A DNA stretch of 8,988 bases. It comes from Candidatus Nanohalarchaeota archaeon. Lineage in GTDB: Archaea > EX4484-52 > B79-G9. Shown here in pieces: positions 1-6,010 of the stretch. The notes beneath the pieces are model-generated. The model was not told where the DNA came from. It saw only the letters and a list, made by a program, of their open reading frames with translations, and searched no databases. Position numbers and translations under genes: made by a program. The DNA is taken from NCBI GenBank assembly GCA_030635525.1, contig DAOVYR010000031.1:1-8988 (forward strand), read 5' to 3'. Every line of letters starts with the position of its first letter. Positions within the stretch are counted from its first letter, which is position 1.

Positions 1-19
1 CTATGCCTTGAATTCAGAA

Positions 20-2137
20 CTAGTACGCTCTTGCGAAATATATTGTGTGCTTTGCAGGTTTCCCGCAGAATATGCACTTACCTTCAACCTTGTTGTCAAA
101 GGGTATCAGGCGCGCTGTTGCGCCGGTTTCGTCTTTTATGCTCTCTTCACATTCTGCGCTTTTGCACCAGCCGGCAAGAATCATGCCGTTGTCAATGTTT
201 TTTTTGAATTCTTCCATGTTTCCTGCTTTGTATATATTGTCATGCATGTGTTTTTTTGCCTTATCATACAGGTCTTTTTGCATATTTTCCAGTGATTTTT
301 TGAGTTCAGGTATCATGTTCTCTTCTTTTGCAAATGTTTTTTCTGATGTGTCGCGCCTTACGATTACGAGCTGCTTTTTTTCGATGTCACGCGGCCCGAG
401 CTCAATTCTTATAGGGATTCCTCTCAGTTCCCATTCGTTGTATTTGAATCCTGCCTTGTATTCCTCGCGGTCATCAAGTATTACTGTGTATCCTTCATTT
501 TCGAGGTTTTCTTTTATTTCCCTGCACTTGTCTATTGTCTCTTTTTTTGTCTTGTCAAATATTATCGGGACTATGACTATCTGTGTTGGCGCAATTTTTG
601 GCGGCAGTACGAGCCCTTTATCGTCGGAGTGCATCATTATCAGTGCGCCTATCATGCGTGTTGTCACACCCCATGAGGTCTGCCAGACGTATTTTGTTTT
701 TTCATCTTCGTCAATGAATTTTATGTCAAACGCTTTTGCGAAGTTCTGTCCAAGGCAGTGTGATGTACCCATCTGGAGCGCTTTTTTGTCTGGCATGAGC
801 GCTTCAAGTGTTGTTGTGTAGAGTGCGCCTGCAAATTTTTCTGATTCTGTTTTTTTGCCTGTGAGTACCGGTATCGCAAGGATGTTTTCCATAAGGTCAC
901 GATAGACCTCAAGAATAGTCATAACCTCTTTATCCGCATCCTCTTTTGTTGCGTGTGCGGTGTGTCCCTCCTGCCAGAGGAATTCGCGGGTTCTCAGGAA
1001 TGGTTTTGCATGCTTGAATTCCCAGCGCACTACATTGCACCACTGGTTCAGAAGAAGTGGAAGGTCGCGATGGGATCGTATCCAGTTGGAGTATGATTCA
1101 TACATTATGGTCTCTGATGTCGGCCTGACTGCAAGGCGCTCAGGAAGCTTGTTTTCACCTGCATGTGTCACCCATGCCACTTCCGGTATGAATCCTTCTA
1201 TGTGCTCTGCTTCTTTTGTGAGGAGCTTTTCGGGGATGAAGAGTGGAAAATATACGTTTTTGTGGCCAAGTGCTTTGATTTTTTTGTCTATATGCTCTTT
1301 CATCTTTTCCCAGATACTATATGAATCCGGCCGAAATACAATACATCCGGATACAGATGAGTAATCTGCAAGCTTTGCTTTCTGGATGAGCTGCGTGTAC
1401 CATTCAGAAAAGTCCTCTGATTTCTTTACTGTCAGTCCAAGGTCCTGTTTTTCTTCTTTTTCTTTCATGTCCGCCACAATGTTTTCAGATATTTCATTGC
1501 AGGCTACAATTCCACCTGCGAATTGTGTTATTAACTTTATAGTTTGGTCAAGTGCTTTATTAATGTTTTGCGTATCCTCCGACACTGCATACACATTTAT
1601 CAATATATTTTTCGTGGATTCTGTGATTTTTGCCTTTTCACTTGATGATGTGGAAATGCCAAGGTCAAGCACTTTAGTTCTGTCTGCCACCACAAGCTCT
1701 TTTTTCAGGGTTATGTCCTTTTTTGTGCCGATGCTTTCGAATGGCTCATTGTCCGCAGTGCGGATTGTTATGTCTCCTGTGATTTTATCGAGGTCGTATG
1801 CTCCTATTGAATATCCGGTTTGTATGGAGATGGTATTCATGGCATCAACTACATTGTTTACGTTGTAGAGATGCTTATTGTTGATAATCCTTCTTATGAG
1901 GCTGTCTCCTGATGAGCGGTACCTGTTATAGTCCATCCTATGCTTTTTCCAGAGCATGCGGTAATTTTTGAATATTTTCTGGTCTTTTAGGGTGTTTATG
2001 TCCCATTGGTCTTTTGCTTTGTTTTCTGTCTCTTTCATTATTTTTTTGAGAGACTCATCTGATTGCTTTACTGTGACTCCTTTTATGATTGCGCTTCCGA
2101 CAGTTATCGGGTCGTCTGTTTTGAAGTTTATTTTCAT
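20..2137 (-). CDS. proS: Prolyl-tRNA synthetase, archaeal/eukaryal type, with N-terminal B3/4 domain
   Basis: Charges tRNA-Pro with proline in the cytoplasm. Of 705 residues, about 230-705 form a complete archaeal-type ProRS. Motif 1 lies around 262-302, motif 2 around 335-397 (RPTSET at 338-343, TREFLWQEGHTAHAT at 383-397), and motif 3 around 490-517 (MIGALIMMHSDDKGLVLPP). The anticodon-binding domain is about 518-620. The C-terminal domain has a Cys4 set (C658, C663, C688, C691) and ends in Tyr. No bacterial INS editing insertion is seen. Residues about 72-210 instead match the B3/4 fold of PheRS beta and its free-standing relatives (NNVVDAMN at 94-101, GAYDLD at 112-117, NEPF at 130-133, VLDLG at 156-160, SSEKAKITEST at 165-175). 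The family norm without the extension is about 480 residues. The ATG start is supported by GAAAGGT six bases upstream and a TATA box at 2180-2187. The B3/4 role (editing or tRNA binding) is inferred. Confidence 0.97.
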   Translation of the reverse strand: MKINFKTDDPITVGSAIIKGVTVKQSDESLKKIMKETENKAKDQWDINTLKDQKIFKNYRMLWKKHRMDYNRYRSSGDSLIRRIINNKHLYNVNNVVDAMNTISIQTGYSIGAYDLDKITGDITIRTADNEPFESIGTKKDITLKKELVVADRTKVLDLGISTSSSEKAKITESTKNILINVYAVSEDTQNINKALDQTIKLITQFAGGIVACNEISENIVADMKEKEEKQDLGLTVKKSEDFSEWYTQLIQKAKLADYSSVSGCIVFRPDSYSIWEKMKEHIDKKIKALGHKNVYFPLFIPEKLLTKEAEHIEGFIPEVAWVTHAGENKLPERLAVRPTSETIMYESYSNWIRSHRDLPLLLNQWCNVVRWEFKHAKPFLRTREFLWQEGHTAHATKEDADKEVMTILEVYRDLMENILAIPVLTGKKTESEKFAGALYTTTLEALMPDKKALQMGTSHCLGQNFAKAFDIKFIDEDEKTKYVWQTSWGVTTRMIGALIMMHSDDKGLVLPPKIAPTQIVIVPIIFDKTKKETIDKCREIKENLENEGYTVILDDREEYKAGFKYNEWELRGIPIRIELGPRDIEKKQLVIVRRDTSEKTFAKEENMIPELKKSLENMQKDLYDKAKKHMHDNIYKAGNMEEFKKNIDNGMILAGWCKSAECEESIKDETGATARLIPFDNKVEGKCIFCGKPAKHTIYFARAY

Positions 2138-2179
2138 TTGATTACCTTTCTAAGAACATTTTTAATTGCTTTCCTATAC

Positions 2180-2187
2180 TTTATATG
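2180..2187 (-). promoter_or_regulatory. TATA box of proS
   Basis: On the minus strand the sequence reads CATATAAA inside GCATATAAAG. Archaeal transcription usually starts about 26 bases beyond the box centre, here near 2158. That gives a leader of about 20 bases containing the GAAAGGT ribosome-binding site (2150-2144). It indicates that proS has its own promoter rather than relying only on the upstream PLPBP gene. Confidence 0.55.
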
Positions 2188-2223
2188 CAATTAAGAGTTT
2201 TAAGTATGTATTTGCTGTGGGCT

Positions 2224-2865
2224 TTACCTGAAGATTGCGCTTCCGATTCGTACCATGTTTGCGCCTTCTTCTATTGCGATATTGTAGTCATTCGACATAC
2301 CCATGGACAGGTATTCCTGTTTTTTCCCGAGTATCCTTGAGGAATTTTGGAAATATGAGTTCATTTTCCTGAAATATTGTCTTGAATTTTCGGGGTTGTC
2401 TGAGTACGGGTGGACTGTCATCAGGCCCTGGACATTTATGTGACTCATGGAATCTGCGCTCTTTAAAAGTTTTTCCAGATTTTCCGGACATGTGCCTGCT
2501 TTTTTGTTTGTGTCTGTTTTTACCTGTATTAGTATATCCTGGACTTTGTTTGCTTTTTTTGCTGCGTCATTGATTTTTAGGCATAGTTCTTCTGAGTCTA
2601 TGCTTTGTATCAGTACAGGGTTTAGTGCCACAACTTTTTTTGCCTTGTTTTTCTGCAAGGTGCCTATGAAGTGGAGTTTTGTGCGATTGTCTACTATACT
2701 TTTGACTTCTTCCATCTGCTGATATGTGTTGAAGCCAAGGTCGGTTGCACCGGCGTTGATTGCCTCTGTTATCTGCTTTTGGTCTGCGTACTTGACTGCT
2801 ATGACTATTGTGATTTTGGGACTAATTTCATTGAGTAGTCTTTGCATATTTTCTTTAATTTCCAT
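2224..2865 (-). CDS. YggS/PLPBP-family pyridoxal-phosphate-binding protein
   Basis: Member of the YggS/PROSC (PLPBP) family: single-domain alanine-racemase-like TIM barrels that bind PLP and help control B6 and amino/keto-acid balance, with no known catalytic reaction. At 213 residues it is slightly shorter than the usual 220-235. Visible family marks are the Schiff-base lysine K25 in IAVKYADQ, LHFIGTLQKNK (64-74, usually WHFIGxLQxNK), KKAGTCPE (121-128), LMTVHPYSDN (148-157) and the phosphate-binding stretch LSMGMSNDY (186-194) with VRIGSAIF (205-212). The usual GENxxQE is changed to GFNTYQQ (44-50). The stop comes right after the last strand, so the C-terminal tail is minimal. It begins 25 bases after the NIF3-like stop on the same strand, so the two are probably co-transcribed. 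No clear Shine-Dalgarno precedes the ATG. Family assignment is strong; the physiological role here is inferred. Confidence 0.93.
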   Translation of the reverse strand: MEIKENMQRLLNEISPKITIVIAVKYADQKQITEAINAGATDLGFNTYQQMEEVKSIVDNRTKLHFIGTLQKNKAKKVVALNPVLIQSIDSEELCLKINDAAKKANKVQDILIQVKTDTNKKAGTCPENLEKLLKSADSMSHINVQGLMTVHPYSDNPENSRQYFRKMNSYFQNSSRILGKKQEYLSMGMSNDYNIAIEEGANMVRIGSAIFR

Positions 2866-2890
2866 AAAGAATCAATTCGCGCATAGGCAT

Positions 2891-3649
2891 TTAGTAATCT
2901 GTTTCGTCAAGAAGAACTGTTTTTGTTGTGAATTTGTCGTCTATGATTTTTTTAAGGGCCAGGAGGGCCAGTCTTTCTGTTGCAGTGTAGTTTGCGATGA
3001 AAAGGTTGATGTTCAGGTCTTTTGCTGATGTTTTTAATGCAATGTTTCCTGTGTTGCAAAGGATGGTGTTGCAGCCATTATCTGCTGCTATTTTGAGTAT
3101 GTGCTCTTCTGGTGTATCGCCCATGTAAACTACTGCTTTCTTTATTGTTTCTTTGTTGTTTTGATATGCCTCAGATGCCTCGTGCGTGAGCCAGTTTATA
3201 CGTCTCTGGAACATTTTATAGGTGCTGATCCTTGATGTGCCGAAAAGGCCGCGGTTCGTTTCTTTTTCAAGGCGCCGGGTGTATTTTAAGCCAATCGCTT
3301 TTGCAAGAACATGGTCTGTGCCATAGACATAGAGTGTGTCCATTGACATGCCGATGACATAAAGTGTGATGCGGCTGTCTTTAAGTGCCTGGAATTTCTT
3401 TTCTTTTGAATCTTTGTCCAGTTCTTCAGAGTTATGCGCAATGAGCATGTCTACTTTGGCGTCGATTGCTGCCTGTATGGTTTCGCTGGTGGCGTTGACG
3501 CACAGGGCGATTTTTTTGACGTAGTCTTTGCCGTGGAGGATTATGCTTTTGTCTTTGGTTGTGCAGAGATCTGTTATTATGTTTTCTGTGCTACCATGGA
3601 TGTTGTACAGTCTGTCGAGAAATATTTTGAGAGTTGATAAGCGCGGCAT
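2891..3649 (-). CDS. NIF3/DUF34-like protein with degenerate metal site
   Basis: 252 residues resembling the NIF3/DUF34 family (annotated in places as GTP cyclohydrolase I type 2-like), which normally binds two metal ions and has no settled function. Family features: KIALCVNATSETIQAAIDAKVDMLIAHN at 46-73 (compare ...ATxExIxxAIxxGADxLIxHH), a short strand and MSMD at 101-104 (usual LPLD), and NYTATERLAL at 220-229 (usual GHxATE). By alignment from memory, first His H72, Asp D104 and Glu E225 are retained, while the second His of the HH pair is N73, the His before LPLD is G100, and the His of GHxATE is Y221. The protein may therefore bind metal poorly or not at all. Start ATG with no Shine-Dalgarno but a TATA-like box 27 bases upstream fits a leaderless transcript that continues into the PLPBP gene. 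Divergence keeps the family call below certainty. Confidence 0.72.
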   Translation of the reverse strand: MPRLSTLKIFLDRLYNIHGSTENIITDLCTTKDKSIILHGKDYVKKIALCVNATSETIQAAIDAKVDMLIAHNSEELDKDSKEKKFQALKDSRITLYVIGMSMDTLYVYGTDHVLAKAIGLKYTRRLEKETNRGLFGTSRISTYKMFQRRINWLTHEASEAYQNNKETIKKAVVYMGDTPEEHILKIAADNGCNTILCNTGNIALKTSAKDLNINLFIANYTATERLALLALKKIIDDKFTTKTVLLDETDY

Positions 3650-3671
3650 AGGAATATATTACGTGCATGGG

Positions 3672-3680
3672 TTAATATAA
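3672..3680 (-). promoter_or_regulatory. TATA box for the NIF3-like/PLPBP transcript (leaderless)
   Basis: The minus strand reads TTATATTAA, centred 27 bases before the A of the ATG at 3649. That spacing puts the transcription start at or next to the start codon, matching the absence of a Shine-Dalgarno sequence there. Confidence 0.5.
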
Positions 3681-3745
3681 TTATTTGTATCTTTGGCTGT
3701 CCAAGGGTGTTGCTGTACAAAGTCTTGACCAAAGTAATACGCACT

Positions 3746-4189
3746 TTACACCATAATATTCTCTTCTTTGATTGTGTTCAGTATTAGGCGCGTGTTTGTC
3801 CTCTCAACAAAATCATATTTCTGTATCTTCTTCAAAAACGCATCCATACCGCGCCGATTCCTAAACCGCGCAAGAACAACTGCATCAAACTCACCGGTGC
3901 AATCATACACAGCGAACACATTTCTTGATTTTGCAATCTTTTTTTCAAGCTCAAACAACTTCCCCTTCGAAATTTTGATATCAATCAGTACATCAATATC
4001 AAAACCAAGCATCTCATAATCCAGAAACACAGAATAGCTCTTGATATATCCTTCCTTTTCAAGGCGCTTAATGCGCTTCATGGCTGTGGCTGCAGATACG
4101 CCTGCTTTCTTCGCGGTCTTCCTGAGCGATGCTTTTGAGTCATTTACAAGGGCATTAAGCAGCTTGCGATCGTTTTCGTCTATGGTCAC
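3746..4189 (-). CDS. Lrp/AsnC-family transcriptional regulator
   Basis: 147-residue regulator of the feast/famine (Lrp/AsnC) family; these bind DNA as dimers or higher oligomers and sense amino acids. Residues 2-50 form the AsnC-type winged helix-turn-helix (IDENDRKLLNALVNDSKASL, then recognition helix around 31-46 with ATAMKRIKRLEKEGYI). Residues about 62-145 form the RAM effector/oligomer domain, with the TGEFD turn at 98-102 and terminal strand TRLILNTIKEE. Length is normal. The start is GTG: the minus strand carries GGAGATGAT (4198-4190), eight of nine bases matching the ideal GGAGGTGAT, directly before it; nearby ATG codons are out of frame. It is divergent from glnA, and Lrp genes next to glnA are known in haloarchaea, so glnA and its own promoter are likely targets (inference). 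Its codon third positions are G/T-rich whereas the other minus-strand genes are A/C-rich. Confidence 0.95.
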   Translation of the reverse strand: MTIDENDRKLLNALVNDSKASLRKTAKKAGVSAATAMKRIKRLEKEGYIKSYSVFLDYEMLGFDIDVLIDIKISKGKLFELEKKIAKSRNVFAVYDCTGEFDAVVLARFRNRRGMDAFLKKIQKYDFVERTNTRLILNTIKEENIMV

Positions 4190-4198
4190 ATCATCTCC
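4190..4198 (-). promoter_or_regulatory. Strong ribosome-binding site fixing the GTG start of the Lrp gene
   Basis: Minus strand GGAGATGAT abuts the GTG start at 4189. It differs from the anti-Shine-Dalgarno complement GGAGGTGAT at one position. A five-codon out-of-frame ATG...TGA frame (4200-4186) overlaps it and ends across the GTG. Confidence 0.7.
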
Positions 4199-4239
4199 AT
4201 TTGTTTAATATAGTGTATAAATAGGTATCATAACTGAAC

Positions 4240-4255
4240 AAATATTTAAGTATTT
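4240..4255. promoter_or_regulatory. Imperfect AT-rich palindrome, candidate Lrp operator
   Basis: AAATATTTAAGTATTT has 14 of 16 positions identical to its own reverse complement. It lies 51-66 bases upstream of the lrp GTG and overlaps a minus-strand TATA-like ACTTAAATA. Lrp-family regulators bind AT-rich dyads and often repress their own genes, so this is a reasonable autoregulatory site. Alternatively it is just the core promoter. No experimental support. Confidence 0.35.
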
Positions 4256-4480
4256 TGACTATTTCTATTCTTTTGTTTTGTTAATCTTTGAATAAGTATA
4301 TTAATAATGGAAATCACATATAAAATGTTAAAAGATTATCGGATATTTGTCATGGTGGTGAATCCTAAGCTTTTTTCCCCACAATAACGCAATTGAAAAA
4401 GCTCGAAAATACAACTATAGTTGAGGTCGTTACTAAATGGATAAACTCTACCAAAAACCAAGAGACGTCAATCTATCCGG

Positions 4481-4566
4481 GCGAATATCAAATATTCGCT
4501 GGATCCTAAAAATCAAAGATTTTTAAGGATATGGAAACGCCATTAGTCCAAAAAGTTATGGCGTTT
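4481..4566. repeat. Three contiguous inverted repeats (hairpins) upstream of glnA
   Basis: Hairpin 1 (4481-4499): GCGAATAT, loop CAA, ATATTCGC, a perfect 8-base stem. Hairpin 2 (4503-4530): ATCC + TAAAAATC, loop AAA, GATTTTTA + bulged A + GGAT, 12 pairs in all. Hairpin 3 (4535-4566): AAACGCCAT, 14-base loop, ATGGCGTTT, a perfect 9-base stem. The gaps between them are only three and four bases. Three adjacent stems of this quality are unlikely by chance and suggest a structured RNA, a protein-binding array, or a mobile-element remnant. They lie upstream of the predicted glnA transcription start if the 4614-4621 box is used. Confidence 0.6.
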
Positions 4567-4613
4567 ACTATATATACAGAGAATTTTCGAAGATTTTTAT
4601 TGTCGGTTCATAG

Positions 4614-4621
4614 TTTATATA
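4614..4621 (+). promoter_or_regulatory. TATA box of glnA
   Basis: TTTATATA, centred about 26 bases before 4643. A transcript starting there would have a leader of about 12 bases that begins at the GAGGTG ribosome-binding site (4644-4649) and would exclude the upstream ATG at 4632. A second TATA-like sequence at 4568-4577 would give a longer leader. Confidence 0.55.
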
Positions 4622-4655
4622 CAATTAAAAAATGTCTGAATTTGAGGTGTTTGGT

Positions 4656-6002
4656 ATGGAAAAAGACAAGGTAAGTGAAATAATTGAGAGGGCGAAAAAT
4701 GATAAGGTAGAGTTTGTACAGCTTATTTTTACGGACATACACGGCATGATTAAATCTGTTACAATCCCTGCTGAGAGAATGGAAGAATCACTTGAAAAAG
4801 GTACATGGTTTGACGGGTCGTCTGTCGAAGGATTCACAAGGATATGCGAAAGTGACATGTATCTCAAGCCGGATCCGAAAACGTATGCGCTGATTCCATG
4901 GATGTCGAAAGATTGCGTCTATGCGCGCCTTATTTGTGATGTATATACACCAGATGGCAAGCCTTTTGAAGGAGATCCCCGCTATATACTCAGAAAGGCG
5001 ATAGATGAGGCAAAGCAGATGGGTTTTGAGTATAATGTCGGTCCGGAGTTAGAGTTTTTCCTGTTCAAGAAGACGGATTCAGGCGGTCTTACTACGCTTC
5101 CGCATGACGGCGCAGGATATTTTGATTTTGCGCCCCGCGATCTTGCGTCTGATGTAAGGCGCGATATTGTTCTTGCTCTTGAATCTTTTGGCATTGTTGT
5201 CGAGATGAGCCATCATGAAGTTGCACCGGGTCAGCATGAGATTGATTTCAAATATTCTGATGCACTGACTACTGCAGATAATGCGATAAGCTTTAAGGCT
5301 ACTGTCAAGTCTATTGCGCATGCTTACGGGCTGCATGCGACGTTCATGCCCAAACCGATATTCGGTGAAAACGGCAACGGCATGCATGTTCACCAGAGTC
5401 TGTTTGATATAAAGTCAGGCAAAAATGTATTTTTTGACGGGGATGATGACTATAAGATATCCTCTCTTGCAAGACAATTCATTGCAGGGCAGCTTGAACA
5501 CATACCTGCTATGATATCTGTTCTTGCGCCGACCGTCAATTCCTACAAGCGATTGGTTCCCGGGTATGAGGCGCCGGTCTATATCTGCTGGGGGCAGACC
5601 AATCGCTCGGCTCTTATAAGAATACCGCGTTACTCCAAGGGCAGGGAACAGTCGACAAGGGCGGAACTTAGGTGTCCGGATCCGTCGTGCAATCCTTATC
5701 TTGCGTTTGCTGTCATGCTCAAAGCTGGGCTGGATGGGGTAAAAAGAAAGCTTAATCTTTCTGCCCCGGTTGAAGAGAATGTTTATGAGCTTGATGATGA
5801 GAAGCGAATGAACAGCAATATTAAAACCCTGCCATATTCTCTGTTTGATGCAGTAATGGAATTGAAGAAAGATAAAGTGATTGCAGATGCTTTGGGCAAA
5901 CATCTATATCCTATTTATGTGCGCTCAAAAATAATGGAATGGGATGAGTACAGGCTTCAGGTCACGAAATGGGAGATTGACAAATATCTTGAGCAGACTT
6001 AG
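4656..6002 (+). CDS. glnA: Glutamine synthetase, type I-alpha
   Basis: Makes glutamine from glutamate, ammonia and ATP; central cytoplasmic ammonium assimilation, normally a dodecamer. All hallmarks are present: WFDGSSVEGF (51-60), metal ligands E131 and E133 in GPELEFF, E188 and E195 in HHEVAPGQHE, H244 in GNGMHVHQS, NSYKRLVPGYEAP (295-307), NRSALIRIP (316-324) and E337 in RAELR. R62 after SSVEGF matches the feedback-inhibition arginine of the I-alpha class. The I-beta insertion is absent, so although a Tyr sits in NVYEL (375-379) adenylylation control is unlikely. At 448 residues the length is typical. I chose ATG 4656 because GAGGTG lies six bases upstream and the TATA box at 4614-4621 would start transcription past the in-frame ATG at 4632, which would add eight residues (MSEFEVFG). 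Divergent from an Lrp gene; overlaps rsmA tail to tail by four bases. Confidence 0.97.
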   Translation: MEKDKVSEIIERAKNDKVEFVQLIFTDIHGMIKSVTIPAERMEESLEKGTWFDGSSVEGFTRICESDMYLKPDPKTYALIPWMSKDCVYARLICDVYTPDGKPFEGDPRYILRKAIDEAKQMGFEYNVGPELEFFLFKKTDSGGLTTLPHDGAGYFDFAPRDLASDVRRDIVLALESFGIVVEMSHHEVAPGQHEIDFKYSDALTTADNAISFKATVKSIAHAYGLHATFMPKPIFGENGNGMHVHQSLFDIKSGKNVFFDGDDDYKISSLARQFIAGQLEHIPAMISVLAPTVNSYKRLVPGYEAPVYICWGQTNRSALIRIPRYSKGREQSTRAELRCPDPSCNPYLAFAVMLKAGLDGVKRKLNLSAPVEENVYELDDEKRMNSNIKTLPYSLFDAVMELKKDKVIADALGKHLYPIYVRSKIMEWDEYRLQVTKWEIDKYLEQT

Positions 6003-6010
6003 GTCTGCTC
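5991..6010. terminator. Perfect inverted repeat across the convergent glnA/rsmA stop codons
   Basis: GAGCAGAC (5991-5998), loop TTAG (5999-6002), GTCTGCTC (6003-6010): a perfect 8-base stem, plus one more T-A pair (5990/6011). The four-base loop holds both stop codons, TAG for glnA and TAA for rsmA on the other strand. It may separate the converging transcripts. It lacks a strong following T-run on either strand, so a terminator role is only a guess. Confidence 0.55.

Larger units (their letters stand above)
4190..4655. other. Divergent lrp-glnA intergenic region
   Basis: About 466 bases, AT-rich, with no tRNA or convincing protein gene. From left to right I see the ribosome-binding site and TATA-like sequences of lrp (minus strand CTATTTATACAC at 4214-4224), an imperfect palindrome at 4240-4255, a plus-strand TATA-like CATATAAAA at 4317-4325, a broken short reading frame at 4352-4507, a perfect 12-base palindrome CAACTATAGTTG at 4412-4423, three contiguous hairpins at 4481-4566, two plus-strand TATA-like boxes (CTATATATAC at 4568-4577, TTTATATA at 4614-4621), and the glnA ribosome-binding site at 4644-4649. 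It is long for a compact archaeal genome and could hide a small RNA. Confidence 0.8.

Noticed and set aside
1466..1468. Internal Met224 of ProRS as a separate start for a stand-alone synthetase
   Set aside because: The sequence before it (GTGGCGGAC) is not a ribosome-binding site, and the upstream start has both a good ribosome-binding site and a TATA box.
45..1868. Long plus-strand open frames across proS (for example 45-821 and 1386-1868)
   Set aside because: They lie antisense to a well-conserved synthetase and their translations are Ser/Phe-rich low-information strings with no motifs or ribosome-binding sites.
4186..4200. Mini frame ATGGAGATGATGTGA overlapping the lrp start
   Set aside because: It is mostly the ribosome-binding site itself. 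A leader peptide of four residues is possible but nothing supports translation.
4190..4655. NrpR-type operator, glutamine riboswitch or glnA RNA motif upstream of glnA
   Set aside because: I found no GGAA/GGTA-N6-TTCC/TACC dyad, and the hairpins do not resemble the known glutamine-sensing RNAs, which are described in cyanobacteria.
5778..5793. Adenylylation site of GlnA at the Tyr in NVYEL
   Set aside because: The same Tyr position occurs in non-adenylylated I-alpha enzymes; the I-beta insertion is missing and the feedback arginine R62 is present.
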